64,000 bases of DNA. Source: Chitinophagaceae bacterium. Its GTDB lineage: Bacteria; Bacteroidota; Bacteroidia; Chitinophagales; Chitinophagaceae. Position numbers and translations under genes: made by a program. How positions within the stretch are numbered: position 1 is the stretch's first letter; the number at the start of each line of letters is the position of its first letter. Of this stretch, positions 18,982 through 28,082 are shown piece after piece. The stretch spans positions 124,001 to 188,000 of the forward strand of contig JADKKH010000005.1 of NCBI GenBank assembly GCA_016720585.1. The letters run 5' to 3'. The notes under the pieces were generated by a model. The model saw only the letters and a program-made list of their open reading frames with translations, did not search any database and had not been told where the DNA came from.

Positions 18982-19302
18982 TTATTTCTTGTGAAGTAAA
19001 AGGGTAGATTCAGCATTCATTAAGATCAACGTATCCGGTGTAAGTCTGATTATTTTCAGGGTATCAGCATATTTCCAGGGAAACGAGGAAGCTTCAAATC
19101 CTTTTACGAGCAATGAATCGCCTATTAATTTATAATCTTCCGGAACTGGGGAATCATTTTTAACGATGTACTCATTCCGGGTTATTTTAATATAAGTATC
19201 CGAATTGTCAAAATACCATCTGCCCCTGATTTTGACTTTGACTTCATTCGAATCAGAACATCCTGAAAGAAATAATACTATTAAAATGAGAAGCTGTTTC
19301 AT
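18982..19302 (-). CDS. Small lipoprotein of unknown function
   Basis: A 106-residue protein with a lipobox (LFLSGC, lipid on Cys15). The mature part is beta-rich (VKIRGRWYFDNSDTYIKITR, then DTLKIIRLTPDTLILM), like the small lipocalin-like lipoproteins of Bacteroidota. It sits between the pnp terminator and prmA. Unknown function. Confidence 0.75.
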   Translation of the reverse strand: MKQLLILIVLFLSGCSDSNEVKVKIRGRWYFDNSDTYIKITRNEYIVKNDSPVPEDYKLIGDSLLVKGFEASSFPWKYADTLKIIRLTPDTLILMNAESTLLLHKK

Positions 19303-19321
19303 TTTAAAATTCTTTACAACT

Positions 19322-19346
19322 AAAAAACCCTGATTGCTCAGGGTTT
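19322..19346 (-). terminator. Rho-independent terminator of pnp
   Basis: An 8-bp stem AAACCCTG / CAGGGTTT with a 6-base loop, followed on the minus strand by six T. It lies 5 bases beyond the pnp stop codon. Confidence 0.85.
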
Positions 19347-19350
19347 GGTA

Positions 19351-21537
19351 TTAGTTATTGCCTTGCGGAGGCGATTGTTCCTGCCTGGATTGGCCCTGTC
19401 CATCCGGCTTGGGTATCAAAATTTTTCGGGACAATTTGAATTTACCCGATTTTGGATCAGTCCCTATCAGTTTTACTTTCATGACATCACCCTCATGTAC
19501 GATTCCTTCCAGGGTTTCTAATCTTTTCCAGCTTACCTCACTGATGTGTACCAGCCCTTGTTTACCGGGCATAAACTCCACAAATGCACCAAAAGGCATA
19601 ATGGATTTTACTGTTGCCTCATATACATCCCCTACCTGTGGCACGGCTACAATTCCCTTGATCCAGGACACCGCTTTATCTACACCTTCTTTTTTAGTTC
19701 CAAAAATGCTGATCTCCCCCATATTATTTTTCTCTTCCAGGTTAACCGTAGTTCCAGTTTCCCGCTGTATTTCCTGGATCACTTTTCCACCTGGCCCGAT
19801 CACGGCACCTATGAATTCTTTATCAATAAACAGTTTTACCATCCGGGGTGCATGCGGCTTCACATCGCTTCTGGCTTCAGCAATAGTCGCATACATCGCA
19901 TCCAGAATATGCAGGCGTCCTTCTTTAGCCTGTGCCAAAGCTTTGCGCATGACATCCATGCTTAGTCCATCTACTTTTATATCCATCTGGACACCGCAAA
20001 TACCATCCCGGGTACCGGTAACTTTAAAATCCATATCACCTAAATGATCTTCATCACCGAGGATATCTGTCAGCACTGCAAATTGTCCTTCTTTACTTAT
20101 CAATCCCATAGCTACTCCGGAAACGTGTTTGGGTATTCCCACGCCTGCATCCATCAATGCCAGTGAACCGGCACAAACCGTTGCCATGGATGAAGAACCA
20201 TTTGATTCCAGGATATCACTTACCACCCTGACCGTATACGGAAAATCTCCTCCAGGCATCATTTTTTTCAATGATCGCATGGCCAGGTTTCCATGTCCCA
20301 CTTCTCTGCGGCCAACACCCCGCATCATCTTTACCTCTCCGGTAGAGAATGGTGGAAAATTATAATGTAAATAGAATTTGGAATAGTCTGAAATAGCTGC
20401 ACTTTCCAATAAAGTTGAATCTAATGGTGTTCCTAAAGTAACTGTTGTAAGAGACTGTGTCTCACCTCTTGTAAACAATGCAGCGCCATGAGGAGAAGGC
20501 AATACATCCACTTCCATATTCAGAGGGCGTACTTCATCCAGTTTACGACCATCCAAACGAACTTTATCATTCAGAATCATATCCCGGATAACATAATATT
20601 GCAAATCCGCATAATAGGTCTTGGCCCATTTCTTAACATCCTCTGGCAGGCTACCACCTTCTTCCCGTATATATTCTTTTTTCAGGTGCTCCATCAATTC
20701 TTCCTGGATGGCCGCAAATTTATCAGAACGCTCATGTTTTGCCAAAGCGCCTTTTGCAACTTCATACACTTTTGCTTTTGCAAAAGCATTTACATTTTCC
20801 CGGAGTCCTTCATTATGCAGCGGCTTAGCGTAATCTCTCTTAGCTGTAATTCCCTTTAATCTTCTTAATTCTTCCTGTGCCTTTACTTGTACACGGATAG
20901 CTTCATGAGCCACTTCGATCGCAATAATAAGATCTTCCTCCTGGCATTCCTTACCCTCACCTTCCACCATCATGATGTTCTTATCAGTTGCAGCAATGAT
21001 AAACTCAAAATCAGCTTTCGCTAATTCGCTTCTTGTTGGATTCACTACATAATTTCCTTCCACACGGGCTACCCTAACCTCAGAAATAATTTCCTGGATA
21101 GGAATATCAGAAACGGCTAATGCGGCAGATGCAGCCAGGCAGGCAAGCGCATCGGGCATTATTTCAGGATCGCTGGAAATAAGTGTTACCAGCACCTGGA
21201 CTTCACATAAATAATCTTCAGGAAACAACGGACGAAGCGCACGGTCGATCAAACGGGAAGTAAGAATTTCATAATCATTCAACCGGGCTTCTCTTTTGAA
21301 GAAAGACCCTGGAATACGGCCGGCAGATGCAAATTTTTCCTGGTAGTCTACAGACAACGGGAAAAAACTCTGACCTTCTTTAGGTTCTTTATTGGCTACT
21401 ACCGTGGCCAGCAGGATACAATTTCCCTGGCGGACAGTAACGGATCCATCGGCCTGGCGGGCCAAACGGCCTGTTTCTATGATAACCTCACGGCCATCAC
21501 TTATAGTAAATTTTGATTGCAAAGGTTGTGAAAGCAT
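19351..21537 (-). CDS. pnp: Polynucleotide phosphorylase
   Basis: Phosphorolytic 3'-5' exoribonuclease, 728 residues. Two RNase PH domains (opening MLSQPLQSKFTISDGREVII; the second has GMGL-type elements and KMMPGGDFPYTVRVVSD), then a KH domain (IGPGGKVIQEIQRETGTTVN) and an S1 domain (GDVYEATVKSIMPFGAFVEF, ending KFKLSRK). ATG 21537 matches the family N-terminus; the 14 upstream codons are discarded. Its gene follows rpsO, the classic rpsO-pnp order, but with a 338-base gap holding repeats and a hairpin. The Pro/Gln-rich tail is not conserved. Confidence 0.97.
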   Translation of the reverse strand: MLSQPLQSKFTISDGREVIIETGRLARQADGSVTVRQGNCILLATVVANKEPKEGQSFFPLSVDYQEKFASAGRIPGSFFKREARLNDYEILTSRLIDRALRPLFPEDYLCEVQVLVTLISSDPEIMPDALACLAASAALAVSDIPIQEIISEVRVARVEGNYVVNPTRSELAKADFEFIIAATDKNIMMVEGEGKECQEEDLIIAIEVAHEAIRVQVKAQEELRRLKGITAKRDYAKPLHNEGLRENVNAFAKAKVYEVAKGALAKHERSDKFAAIQEELMEHLKKEYIREEGGSLPEDVKKWAKTYYADLQYYVIRDMILNDKVRLDGRKLDEVRPLNMEVDVLPSPHGAALFTRGETQSLTTVTLGTPLDSTLLESAAISDYSKFYLHYNFPPFSTGEVKMMRGVGRREVGHGNLAMRSLKKMMPGGDFPYTVRVVSDILESNGSSSMATVCAGSLALMDAGVGIPKHVSGVAMGLISKEGQFAVLTDILGDEDHLGDMDFKVTGTRDGICGVQMDIKVDGLSMDVMRKALAQAKEGRLHILDAMYATIAEARSDVKPHAPRMVKLFIDKEFIGAVIGPGGKVIQEIQRETGTTVNLEEKNNMGEISIFGTKKEGVDKAVSWIKGIVAVPQVGDVYEATVKSIMPFGAFVEFMPGKQGLVHISEVSWKRLETLEGIVHEGDVMKVKLIGTDPKSGKFKLSRKILIPKPDGQGQSRQEQSPPQGNN

Positions 21538-21615
21538 ACGTTTGAATGTTTGAAGTTTGAGGTTTGAAGTTATCAGCACCCAAACTGTTTAAGATAAATT
21601 TATGAAGTTAACTGC

Positions 21616-21637
21616 ACCTGCCAACCGGCAGGCAGGT
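21616..21637. repeat. REP-like palindrome, copy A1
   Basis: 22 bases matching the palindrome ACCTGCCTGCCGGCAGGCAG plus GT with two changes in the left arm (AA for TG). It lies in the pnp leader, 46 bases from copy A2. Confidence 0.8.
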
Positions 21638-21682
21638 ACCTACTATCATCGTCTGTTGCATCGCACTTTTCATCGTTCTTTA

Positions 21683-21704
21683 ACCTGCTTGCCGGCAGGC
21701 AGGT
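21683..21704. repeat. REP-like palindrome, copy A2
   Basis: A 22-base near-perfect palindrome (ACCTGCTTGCCGGCAGGCAG followed by GT), one change from perfect symmetry. It lies in the pnp leader next to copy A1. Confidence 0.85.
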
Positions 21705-21755
21705 TCTTCTGAGCATTTTTGAAAAATAAGAAAGCCGCTAAAATTCTGATAGTCT

Positions 21756-21795
21756 AAAAACAGTTATTCCCAACATCTGAAAGACATTGGGAATA
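21756..21795 (-). terminator. Probable terminator after rpsO
   Basis: A 9-bp stem TATTCCCAA / TTGGGAATA with a 13-base loop, followed on the minus strand by ACTG and five T. It begins about 80 bases after the rpsO stop. It may terminate rpsO or act as a processing hairpin in an rpsO-pnp transcript. Confidence 0.5.
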
Positions 21796-21875
21796 GCTTA
21801 TAGTGAAATTCAATTTTATGATTAAACTTCGGACATTAAGACTCTCCCAAGTCCACCAGCTGGCGGATTAGGGTT

Positions 21876-22145
21876 TTACTTTCTGATTCCGAGTTTTTCA
21901 ATTAACTGGCGATAACCGGTCAGGTTATTTTTTTGCAGGTAGTTCAATAAACTTTTACGTTTACCCACCAACTGCATCAGGCCACGGTGCGTTGAAAAAT
22001 CTTTTTTGTTTTCCTGTAAATGGCTGCTGATCTGGCTGATCCTTTCAGTTAAGAGGGCAATCTGCCCTTCAATAGAACCGGTATTCGTCGCAGTACCGGC
22101 AAACGTTGTTAAAACGGAGGCTTTTTTTTCTTTCGTTAATGGCAT
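21876..22145 (-). CDS. rpsO: 30S ribosomal protein S15
   Basis: An 89-residue protein that binds 16S rRNA early in 30S assembly. Family signatures are present: TGSIEGQIALLTERISQISS, HLQENKKDFSTHRGLMQLVG, KRKSLLNYLQKNN and YRQLIEKLGIRK. The length is exactly that expected. A good promoter lies 54 bases upstream. Confidence 0.98.
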   Translation of the reverse strand: MPLTKEKKASVLTTFAGTATNTGSIEGQIALLTERISQISSHLQENKKDFSTHRGLMQLVGKRKSLLNYLQKNNLTGYRQLIEKLGIRK

Positions 22146-22198
22146 CTCTTTAATTTTTTTAATTTCATCCTGTTTTTTTCATCTTTATATTAAGGCGG

Positions 22199-22229
22199 CA
22201 AAGGTAAGGTAGATGAGGGTAACAGCAAA
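22199..22229 (-). promoter_or_regulatory. Bacteroidota-type promoter of rpsO
   Basis: On the minus strand TACCTTTG (22199-22206) matches the TAnnTTTG -7 element of the primary sigma factor, and TTTG (22226-22229) lies 19 bases upstream as the -33 element. The rpsO start codon is 54 bases downstream. Confidence 0.65.
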
Positions 22230-22304
22230 GGCTTTTGGTAGTTTTTTTAAGCCAATTTCACCTCATTTCAACTGATTTTCAGGGCATAAGTATAATTTTA
22301 CCCC

Positions 22305-22913
22305 ATGGACCTATCACAAGACACCAGAAATATCCTTGGTCTGCAATTGCCGACCGACCCCAGATGGGTGAATCTTGCTGAAAAATCGATGGCCGAGATC
22401 CTTACAGATCATGCCTGGTGCGAACAAAAAGCAGCGACCACCTGTATATCACTTATTCAGCGGTATAGTGATAAAGAAAAAATGGTGGCTGAACTTTCAC
22501 CCATCGTAACTGAAGAATGGGGGCATTTCAGGCTGGTACTGGCCGAATTGGAGAAAAGAAACCTGGCACTTGGCAAGCAAAGAAAAGATGAATATGTGAA
22601 CGCTTTATTGATTTTTCAAAAAAAAGGGGGACATATCAATGACCGTTTCCTTGACCAGATGCTCACCATGGCATTAATAGAAGCCCGGAGTTGTGAGCGT
22701 TTTAAAAGGCTAAGCGAAGGACTCAACGACCCATACCTGCAAAAATTTTACCGGCGTTTTATGGAAAGTGAGGCCGGGCATTATACGCTGTTTCTTGAAC
22801 TTGCTGAAACATATATTGATAAAGAGAAAGTGCGTCGCCGATGGAAAGAATGGCTGGATTATGAAGCCGGTATTATCAGGAACCTGGAGGTACGCGGTGA
22901 CCGGATACACTAA
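22305..22913 (+). CDS. miaE: tRNA 2-methylthio-N6-isopentenyladenosine hydroxylase
   Basis: A non-heme di-iron monooxygenase of 202 residues that hydroxylates ms2i6A37 in tRNA. The ferritin-like fold has iron-ligand motifs EEWGHFRLVLAELEKR (E-x2-H), EARSCERFK and ESEAGHYTLFLELAE (E-x2-H). The MiaE elements GGHINDRFLDQML and HAWCEQKAA support this. It stands alone in front of a kinase-like gene, 54 bases apart. Confidence 0.9.
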   Translation: MDLSQDTRNILGLQLPTDPRWVNLAEKSMAEILTDHAWCEQKAATTCISLIQRYSDKEKMVAELSPIVTEEWGHFRLVLAELEKRNLALGKQRKDEYVNALLIFQKKGGHINDRFLDQMLTMALIEARSCERFKRLSEGLNDPYLQKFYRRFMESEAGHYTLFLELAETYIDKEKVRRRWKEWLDYEAGIIRNLEVRGDRIH

Positions 22914-22967
22914 TCTCATATAAATATTCAATATCTGAAACACAAAACTGAATAACTAATTCTGACA

Positions 22968-24059
22968 ATGAAACAAGAATTACCCCGGGAAGTATTAGAG
23001 GCTTTTATAAATGATGAACCCGCTGATCCTATGCATGTTCCCGGAGAAACGGTGATAGAAATTGTAGGCGGTGGGTTAATAAATCAAACGTACAAAGTTC
23101 AATCTAAGCAACAGCCCGCTTTCATTCTTCAACAAATAAATAAAAATGTTTTCGCGCATCCTGAAGAGGTCCAGGAAAATTATACAAGGATCTGGGAATA
23201 CGTAGAATTAAAAGATACCGGTTTACGGTTACCAGCTCCTTTATCTTGCGGAGAGAAGGCAACTTTGTTTGTTGACAAACAAGAGCATTACTGGAGAGCT
23301 TTCGAATTTATTGATGAAACCCGGATGTTCCACATTGCTGAAACTCCTGAACAGGCTAAAGCTACTGCCATCGCATTCGCGAAATTCACTACGGCATTAG
23401 CTGGTTTTAACGTCGGACTTTTAAATAACACCATCACCGGGTTTCATGATGTAAGCCTACGGTTCAGGCAATTTGAAGAGGCCGTTGATGGCGTATCTGC
23501 TTCGGAAAGATTATTGAAATCACTACCAATTATTGAAGAACTGAATAAACGGCAGGGCTATCAGCAATTTTATGAAGGTCTGAAAGGATCTGCTGAATAT
23601 CCCCAACGGGTCATGCACCATGATGCCAAAATAGCCAATGTTCTTTTCAGCAATAAAAACGGTGCCGTGATTTGTCTTGTTGATTTTGATACCGTAATGC
23701 CCGGCTATTATTTTTCTGACCTGGGTGATATGATCCGATCGATGGCCAGTGGGGAAAATGAAAACAGCATGGACTTTGACAAGATTAGTATAAGGAAAGA
23801 GTTTTATGAAGCCATCCTGACCGGATACAAGGAAATCATGGGTGAACAGCTTACCCCTTCCGAAAAAAAGTATATTCACTATGCCGGTTTGCTGATGATC
23901 TACATGCAGGCCCTTCGTTTTTTAACGGACTACCTGGATAATGACCGGTATTATCACATCACCTATCCCGAACAGAATATTGACAGGGCGAAGAACCAGT
24001 TGATTTTATTACAAAAACTGGAAGAATTTCTCCTGAAAAATTATCAATTTAAAGTATAG
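22968..24059 (+). CDS. APH/choline-kinase-fold sugar kinase (NahK-like)
   Basis: A 363-residue phosphotransferase of the aminoglycoside phosphotransferase/choline kinase fold. The N-lobe has GGGLINQTYKV and FILQQINKNVF; the catalytic loop is RVMHHDAKIANVLF (HxD..N) with the metal motif LVDFDTVMPG; and YFSDLGDMIRSMAS follows. The QQINKNVF element and DFDT motif resemble N-acetylhexosamine 1-kinases. Location near galK and galM fits a sugar-salvage role, but the substrate is inferred. Confidence 0.78.
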   Translation: MKQELPREVLEAFINDEPADPMHVPGETVIEIVGGGLINQTYKVQSKQQPAFILQQINKNVFAHPEEVQENYTRIWEYVELKDTGLRLPAPLSCGEKATLFVDKQEHYWRAFEFIDETRMFHIAETPEQAKATAIAFAKFTTALAGFNVGLLNNTITGFHDVSLRFRQFEEAVDGVSASERLLKSLPIIEELNKRQGYQQFYEGLKGSAEYPQRVMHHDAKIANVLFSNKNGAVICLVDFDTVMPGYYFSDLGDMIRSMASGENENSMDFDKISIRKEFYEAILTGYKEIMGEQLTPSEKKYIHYAGLLMIYMQALRFLTDYLDNDRYYHITYPEQNIDRAKNQLILLQKLEEFLLKNYQFKV

Positions 24060-24162
24060 GGCCTTTTGCTTTTAAAATATTATATTTAGGATTGTTTCTG
24101 TATGTAAAAATTGTCTGTTTAATTTAGTTATATTATTTTCATAAATACCAAAACCACCTGTC

Positions 24163-24864
24163 ATGAAAAAATTATTTCCTTTAAACTTTTTTTGCCTTTC
24201 CTTCCTGCTATTTGCTACTTCATTTTCAACCCCGGTACCTCCCCCGGGTGGTGAAAAAGTAAACGTAACCAGCGACCCGCAAACAGCCCGGATATATGTA
24301 AATGGCGTACTGACCGGTACCGGCGCTGTTGTAGTTACCGTAGGAAAGAATGATTGTGTCAGGGTTGAAGTAAAACAGGAAGGTTACATCATGGAGGTCC
24401 GGACCTATTGTGACAAAAAAGGAATGACAAAGCCCCCTAATTCCGATTATGTTCAGTTACAGGCAGATGAATCCTACACTTCTTCCGTTCAATCGGATGT
24501 GGCAAACAACGAAATTTTATTAAGCGTAAAAAAAGGGAAACCGAGAGAGGAAGCGTGGAAAACTATTGTTCAGACCGTTTTAAGCAAATTTGATGTGTTG
24601 GAAAATAATGATGAAAAAACGGGGTATTTAAGAACGGCCTGGGTCGGCGTGAGCTTTGCTAAATCCAATAATACGATCCGGACAAGGGCTATCATCAAAC
24701 TTTCTTCGGAAGACCCGCTGGCTTTTAAAATTAAATTAGTTTCTGAAGAATCCGGAAGAGCTGGTACGGCCTTTAGTTCTGATGAACAATACAGGGCCTT
24801 CGGTCGTATCTTAAAAAAATACGATGGATTTATTGACGAATTAAATACTAAACTGGCCAATTAA
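24163..24864 (+). CDS. Secreted PEGA-domain-like protein
   Basis: A 233-residue protein with a signal peptide (about 1-25). Residues 34-75 (VTSDPQTARIYVNGVLTGTG, then VRVEVKQEGY) form a PEGA-like beta domain, typically a surface or envelope repeat. The second half (WKTIVQTVLSKFDVLENNDE, GYLRTAWVGVSFA, TIRTRAIIKLSSEDPLAFKI) is an alpha/beta domain of unknown role. It converges on galK, sharing the bases TTAA so that both stop codons overlap. Confidence 0.75.
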   Translation: MKKLFPLNFFCLSFLLFATSFSTPVPPPGGEKVNVTSDPQTARIYVNGVLTGTGAVVVTVGKNDCVRVEVKQEGYIMEVRTYCDKKGMTKPPNSDYVQLQADESYTSSVQSDVANNEILLSVKKGKPREEAWKTIVQTVLSKFDVLENNDEKTGYLRTAWVGVSFAKSNNTIRTRAIIKLSSEDPLAFKIKLVSEESGRAGTAFSSDEQYRAFGRILKKYDGFIDELNTKLAN

Positions 24865-26012
24865 ATTTCGGTAACACCGTCCCCGGTTGTTGCAGCAAAG
24901 ACTGCTGCTTCGTAACCTATTAAATTTTTATAATACAGGATAAGCTTTGACGCAAAATCGTCAAAGCTTATTTTTTTTACCAGGGCAATGGCACAGCCGC
25001 CAAAACCGGCTCCGGTCATCCGGGCGCCAATACAACCGGGATAGGTTTTACAGAAATCAACAATCGTATCCAATTCCTTTCCGGATACTTCGTATTGTTC
25101 TTTCAGGGATTTATGTGAAGCATACAGGAGTTTCCCAAACCAAACCAAATCCCCCTTTTTCAAAGCAACCAGGGCATCTTTCACCCGGGCATTTTCAGTG
25201 ATTACATGCAAGGCCCTCTTTTCCAGCACCGGGTCGTTGATCCAGTTTTTATTTTGTACAAAATCAGTGATGTCAACTTCACACAGGTTTTGTACATCAA
25301 TCTTTTGTTTTAGTAATTTCAACACGGATCCGCATTCTGCAAACCGCTCATTGTATTTTGAATCAGCCAGTGTACGTTTCTTATTACTGTTAATAATGGC
25401 CAGTACATAATCGCCGGTCTCCAGGGGAAGATATTCGTATGCAAGGGAATCACAATCGAGTAAAATAGCTTTATTCTTTTGTCCCATAGCTACCGCAAAG
25501 GGGTCCATGATGCCGCAGTTCACGCCCATGAATTCATTCTCCGATTTTTTTGATAGAATGGCAATATCCTTCCTTGAAATTTTTATATGGAATATTTCAC
25601 TCAGGGCATAAGCGGTCAGAACTTCAATTGAAGCGGAGGAGGAAAGTCCGGCTCCAACCGGAAGATCGCCGAAAAATAGCATATCCAATCCCGACAGGCC
25701 ATGCCCTTCCTGGAAAAATTCATTGATGATTCCCAATGGGTAATTGAACCAATCTTTTCCAGATTTAGAATAAGATGTTTGTAAATGCAGATCTGCTTTC
25801 TCCGGAAAGTTCAGGCTTTGAAAACGAAATCTTTTTTCAATATTCCGGGAAACGGCAAGATAGGTACCCAATGAAATGGCACAGGGCATCACTTTTCCAC
25901 CGTTATAATCAATATGCTCCCCGATCAGGTTAACCCGTCCGGGACAAAAGAAAATATGTTCAGGTTCTTTTTGAAAACGATTTCGGAATTCAATGGCCAT
26001 TTTTTCTTTCAT
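24861..26012 (-). CDS. galK: Galactokinase
   Basis: ATP-dependent phosphorylation of alpha-D-galactose at C1 (Leloir pathway), 383 residues, GHMP family. Motifs: VNLIGEHIDYNGGKVMPCAI (substrate site), PVGAGLSSSASIEVLTAYAL (ATP loop), CGIMDPFAVAMGQ (catalytic Asp), and C-terminal RMTGAGFGGCAIALV. ATG 26012 or ATG 26000 could start the protein. It is divergent from galM, 27 bases apart, so the two probably share a control region. Confidence 0.96.
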   Translation of the reverse strand: MKEKMAIEFRNRFQKEPEHIFFCPGRVNLIGEHIDYNGGKVMPCAISLGTYLAVSRNIEKRFRFQSLNFPEKADLHLQTSYSKSGKDWFNYPLGIINEFFQEGHGLSGLDMLFFGDLPVGAGLSSSASIEVLTAYALSEIFHIKISRKDIAILSKKSENEFMGVNCGIMDPFAVAMGQKNKAILLDCDSLAYEYLPLETGDYVLAIINSNKKRTLADSKYNERFAECGSVLKLLKQKIDVQNLCEVDITDFVQNKNWINDPVLEKRALHVITENARVKDALVALKKGDLVWFGKLLYASHKSLKEQYEVSGKELDTIVDFCKTYPGCIGARMTGAGFGGCAIALVKKISFDDFASKLILYYKNLIGYEAAVFAATTGDGVTEI

Positions 26013-26039
26013 CAGTAATTTGTTTTATTTTCAACTACT

Positions 26040-27080
26040 ATGCCAGTACAACAGCTTCATTGTTTACCTCATTCCCCTGGTGAAGATATTTATTTGTTTA
26101 CACTGAGCAATTCAAAGGGAACAGAAGTTCTCATTACCAATTTCGGTGCCATCATCACTTCATTTAAGGTAAAAAACAATACGGGTACAGTGAATGATCT
26201 TGTACTGGGTTTTGATCAACCCCGGGATTACCTGAATCCGGCTTACCTGCAGCAATATCCCTGGTTTGGCTGTGCCGTAGGCCGTTATGCCAACCGGATA
26301 AAAAATGGGGAAATTGTAATTGATGAAAAGAATTATACGCTTTCAAAAAACAGGGGTTCTGATCAGTTACATGGAGGCACAGAAGGATTTGATAAAAAAG
26401 TTTGGCAGGTAGTTAGCCAGGGGGATAGCCCCTGCCCTTTCCTGGAATTAAGATACCTGAGCCCGGATGGAGAAGAAGGATTTCCCGGCAACCTGGAAAC
26501 ACTGATACGTTTTGAATTAACTGATGAAGATGAATTAAGTTATGCATACAAAGCCACCTGTGACCAGCCGACAGCCATAAACCTCACCCATCACAGTTAT
26601 TTTAATTTGAATAATGGAACCAGAACAATTGAAGAACATGAAATAAAAATATATGCATCGCATATACTGGAGCAAGGTGAGAACCTTGTAGCAACAGGAA
26701 AAGAATTGCCGGTTGCAGGTACACCCTTTGATTTCAGGGCGTTTCGCGGGATCGGTGAAGGTCTTACTCTTATTGATGAATATGATAAGAGTTTTGTTAT
26801 TGACAAAAAAGATAGTTTGCTGGTAGCTGAAGCAAGATCAGTTCAATCAGGTATTAATTTACAGGTGTATTCTACTGAGCCGGTGGTGCATTTCTATTCC
26901 GGTAAATGGATACCTGTTGTTACGGGGAAGAACGGTAACCTCTATGGACCTCTTTCGGGCTTTTGTTTAGAAACACATAAACACCCCAATGCTGTTAACA
27001 TTCCGCATTTTCCCAATACTATATTACGGCCGGGAGAAACTTATTATCAAAAAACAAGTTATAAGGTGACTCATATCTGA
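26040..27080 (+). CDS. galM: Aldose 1-epimerase (mutarotase)
   Basis: Interconverts alpha and beta anomers of galactose or glucose, 346 residues. Motifs: TNFGAIITSFKV, GRYANRIKNGEIVIDEKNYT, LHGGTEGFDKKVW, INLTHHSYFNLN (catalytic His pair), and GFCLETHKHPNAVNIPHFPN with the catalytic Glu in LETHKHP. The C-terminal PGETYYQKTSYKV is typical. No signal peptide, so cytosolic. Its 3' end overlaps the convergent GSCFA gene by 10 bases. Confidence 0.96.
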   Translation: MPVQQLHCLPHSPGEDIYLFTLSNSKGTEVLITNFGAIITSFKVKNNTGTVNDLVLGFDQPRDYLNPAYLQQYPWFGCAVGRYANRIKNGEIVIDEKNYTLSKNRGSDQLHGGTEGFDKKVWQVVSQGDSPCPFLELRYLSPDGEEGFPGNLETLIRFELTDEDELSYAYKATCDQPTAINLTHHSYFNLNNGTRTIEEHEIKIYASHILEQGENLVATGKELPVAGTPFDFRAFRGIGEGLTLIDEYDKSFVIDKKDSLLVAEARSVQSGINLQVYSTEPVVHFYSGKWIPVVTGKNGNLYGPLSGFCLETHKHPNAVNIPHFPNTILRPGETYYQKTSYKVTHI

Positions 27081-28072
27081 GAAAAATAAACCACCTCTTC
27101 GGTCAGATCCAGGAACGGGTATTTTTGCTGCAACACTTTCGTCTTTTCAAAATTTGACATTAAAAACTGCTGATGTGCTTTTGTGGTTGGTTGAAAAGCC
27201 TTGTGCTTCCTGGCTATGACTATTTTTTTAACCTCCTGCATGAGCTGCTGCGTTTGTTCCTCCATACAGTTCTCCGCAAATTTTTCGAGAACAAATTCAG
27301 TAGCTGCATAATTGGGATGCACTAAATCAATATCATAAAAACGGTAGTCCCTTAACACATCAATGACCAGCTCATAGGCAGGAAAATAATGCGTTTGTTC
27401 AAACCTGCTAACCATTTGATGTACGGATTCGATCAATCTGGCTTTACTGCGGTTATTCTCTACTACCCCATCCCGGATATGCCGCACGGGGCTTACGGTA
27501 AAAATGATATTCAGTTTTGGATTAAACTCCAGCAATTGATGCAAACAATCATCGAGCATGGAGCTTATTTCATCAATTTCCAGTAGATGTTTTGTGAACC
27601 ATTGTGCCGGTGCCCGATGACAGTTAGCAACAGGCTCTCCCACGCTCCCTGATTGGGGAGATTGTGGGGAGTTTAAGCGATAACAAAAAGAAGAACCCAG
27701 CGTAATAATAATCCAGTCGGCTTCTTTCAAAAATTCATGAGCTCTTTGCTGGGATGCATTAATGATACGAACCGCCTCTGCTGGATTCATATTTGAAAAT
27801 CTTGAGTGATGGTTCCAGCTATGCCACACTTCATTTAACAGGAACAGGTCTGCTTCTGCATATTTTTTATTCTGAATATAGGATTCCAGGCTTTTACAAA
27901 CACTGACCGGATCAAATAATATTCCATTCGGGTTCTGCAAAGTGGAAAATTTCAATTCTTCAAAGGCATTGCCGATGTGTTCCGTAAAACAGGAACCCAT
28001 TAATAGTATTTTATCCTGGTAAATGATTGGCTTTGCCAGTTTCTTCAAATCTATATTCAGCATCAGATCCAT
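27071..28072 (-). CDS. GSCFA-domain protein
   Basis: A 333-residue SGNH-hydrolase-like protein of the GSCFA family, named after its N-terminal motif, seen here as LLMGSCFTEHIG (about 24-35). Other conserved stretches: LQNPNGILFDPVSVCKSLES, IITLGSSFCY, and IIFTVSPVRHIRDG with the Asp/His region. Residues 134-146 (NSPQSPQSGSVGE), before PVANCHRAPAQWF, are encoded by a palindromic element at 27634-27671 and are probably an in-frame insertion. I chose ATG 28072 because it avoids overlapping the upstream lyase gene; ATG 28105 is also possible. Probably an esterase acting on cell-surface polymer; unproven. Confidence 0.85.
   Translation of the reverse strand: MDLMLNIDLKKLAKPIIYQDKILLMGSCFTEHIGNAFEELKFSTLQNPNGILFDPVSVCKSLESYIQNKKYAEADLFLLNEVWHSWNHHSRFSNMNPAEAVRIINASQQRAHEFLKEADWIIITLGSSFCYRLNSPQSPQSGSVGEPVANCHRAPAQWFTKHLLEIDEISSMLDDCLHQLLEFNPKLNIIFTVSPVRHIRDGVVENNRSKARLIESVHQMVSRFEQTHYFPAYELVIDVLRDYRFYDIDLVHPNYAATEFVLEKFAENCMEEQTQQLMQEVKKIVIARKHKAFQPTTKAHQQFLMSNFEKTKVLQQKYPFLDLTEEVVYFSQI
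27634..27671. repeat. Imperfect palindrome inside the GSCFA gene
   Basis: Inverted arms GGCTCTCCCAC.GCTCCC and GGGGAG..GTGGGGAG face each other around TGATT. The element keeps the GSCFA frame and encodes the Ser/Pro/Gln-rich stretch SPQSPQSGSVG. It resembles the G-rich repeat at 36961-36990 in style (CTCCC/GGGGAG arms). Confidence 0.55.
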
Positions 28073-28082
28073 AGCAATTTTC

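Larger units (their letters stand above)
21538..21875. other. rpsO-pnp intergenic region
   Basis: This 338-base gap holds a terminator-like hairpin after rpsO (21756-21795) and two copies of the REP-like palindrome (21616-21637 and 21683-21704). No open reading frame with protein-like content was found. A pnp promoter probably lies here, but I could not pick one out with confidence. Confidence 0.6.

Noticed and set aside
19358..20047. 229-codon open frame opposite pnp
   Set aside because: Antisense to conserved pnp codons, poor composition, no ribosome-binding site; a shadow frame.
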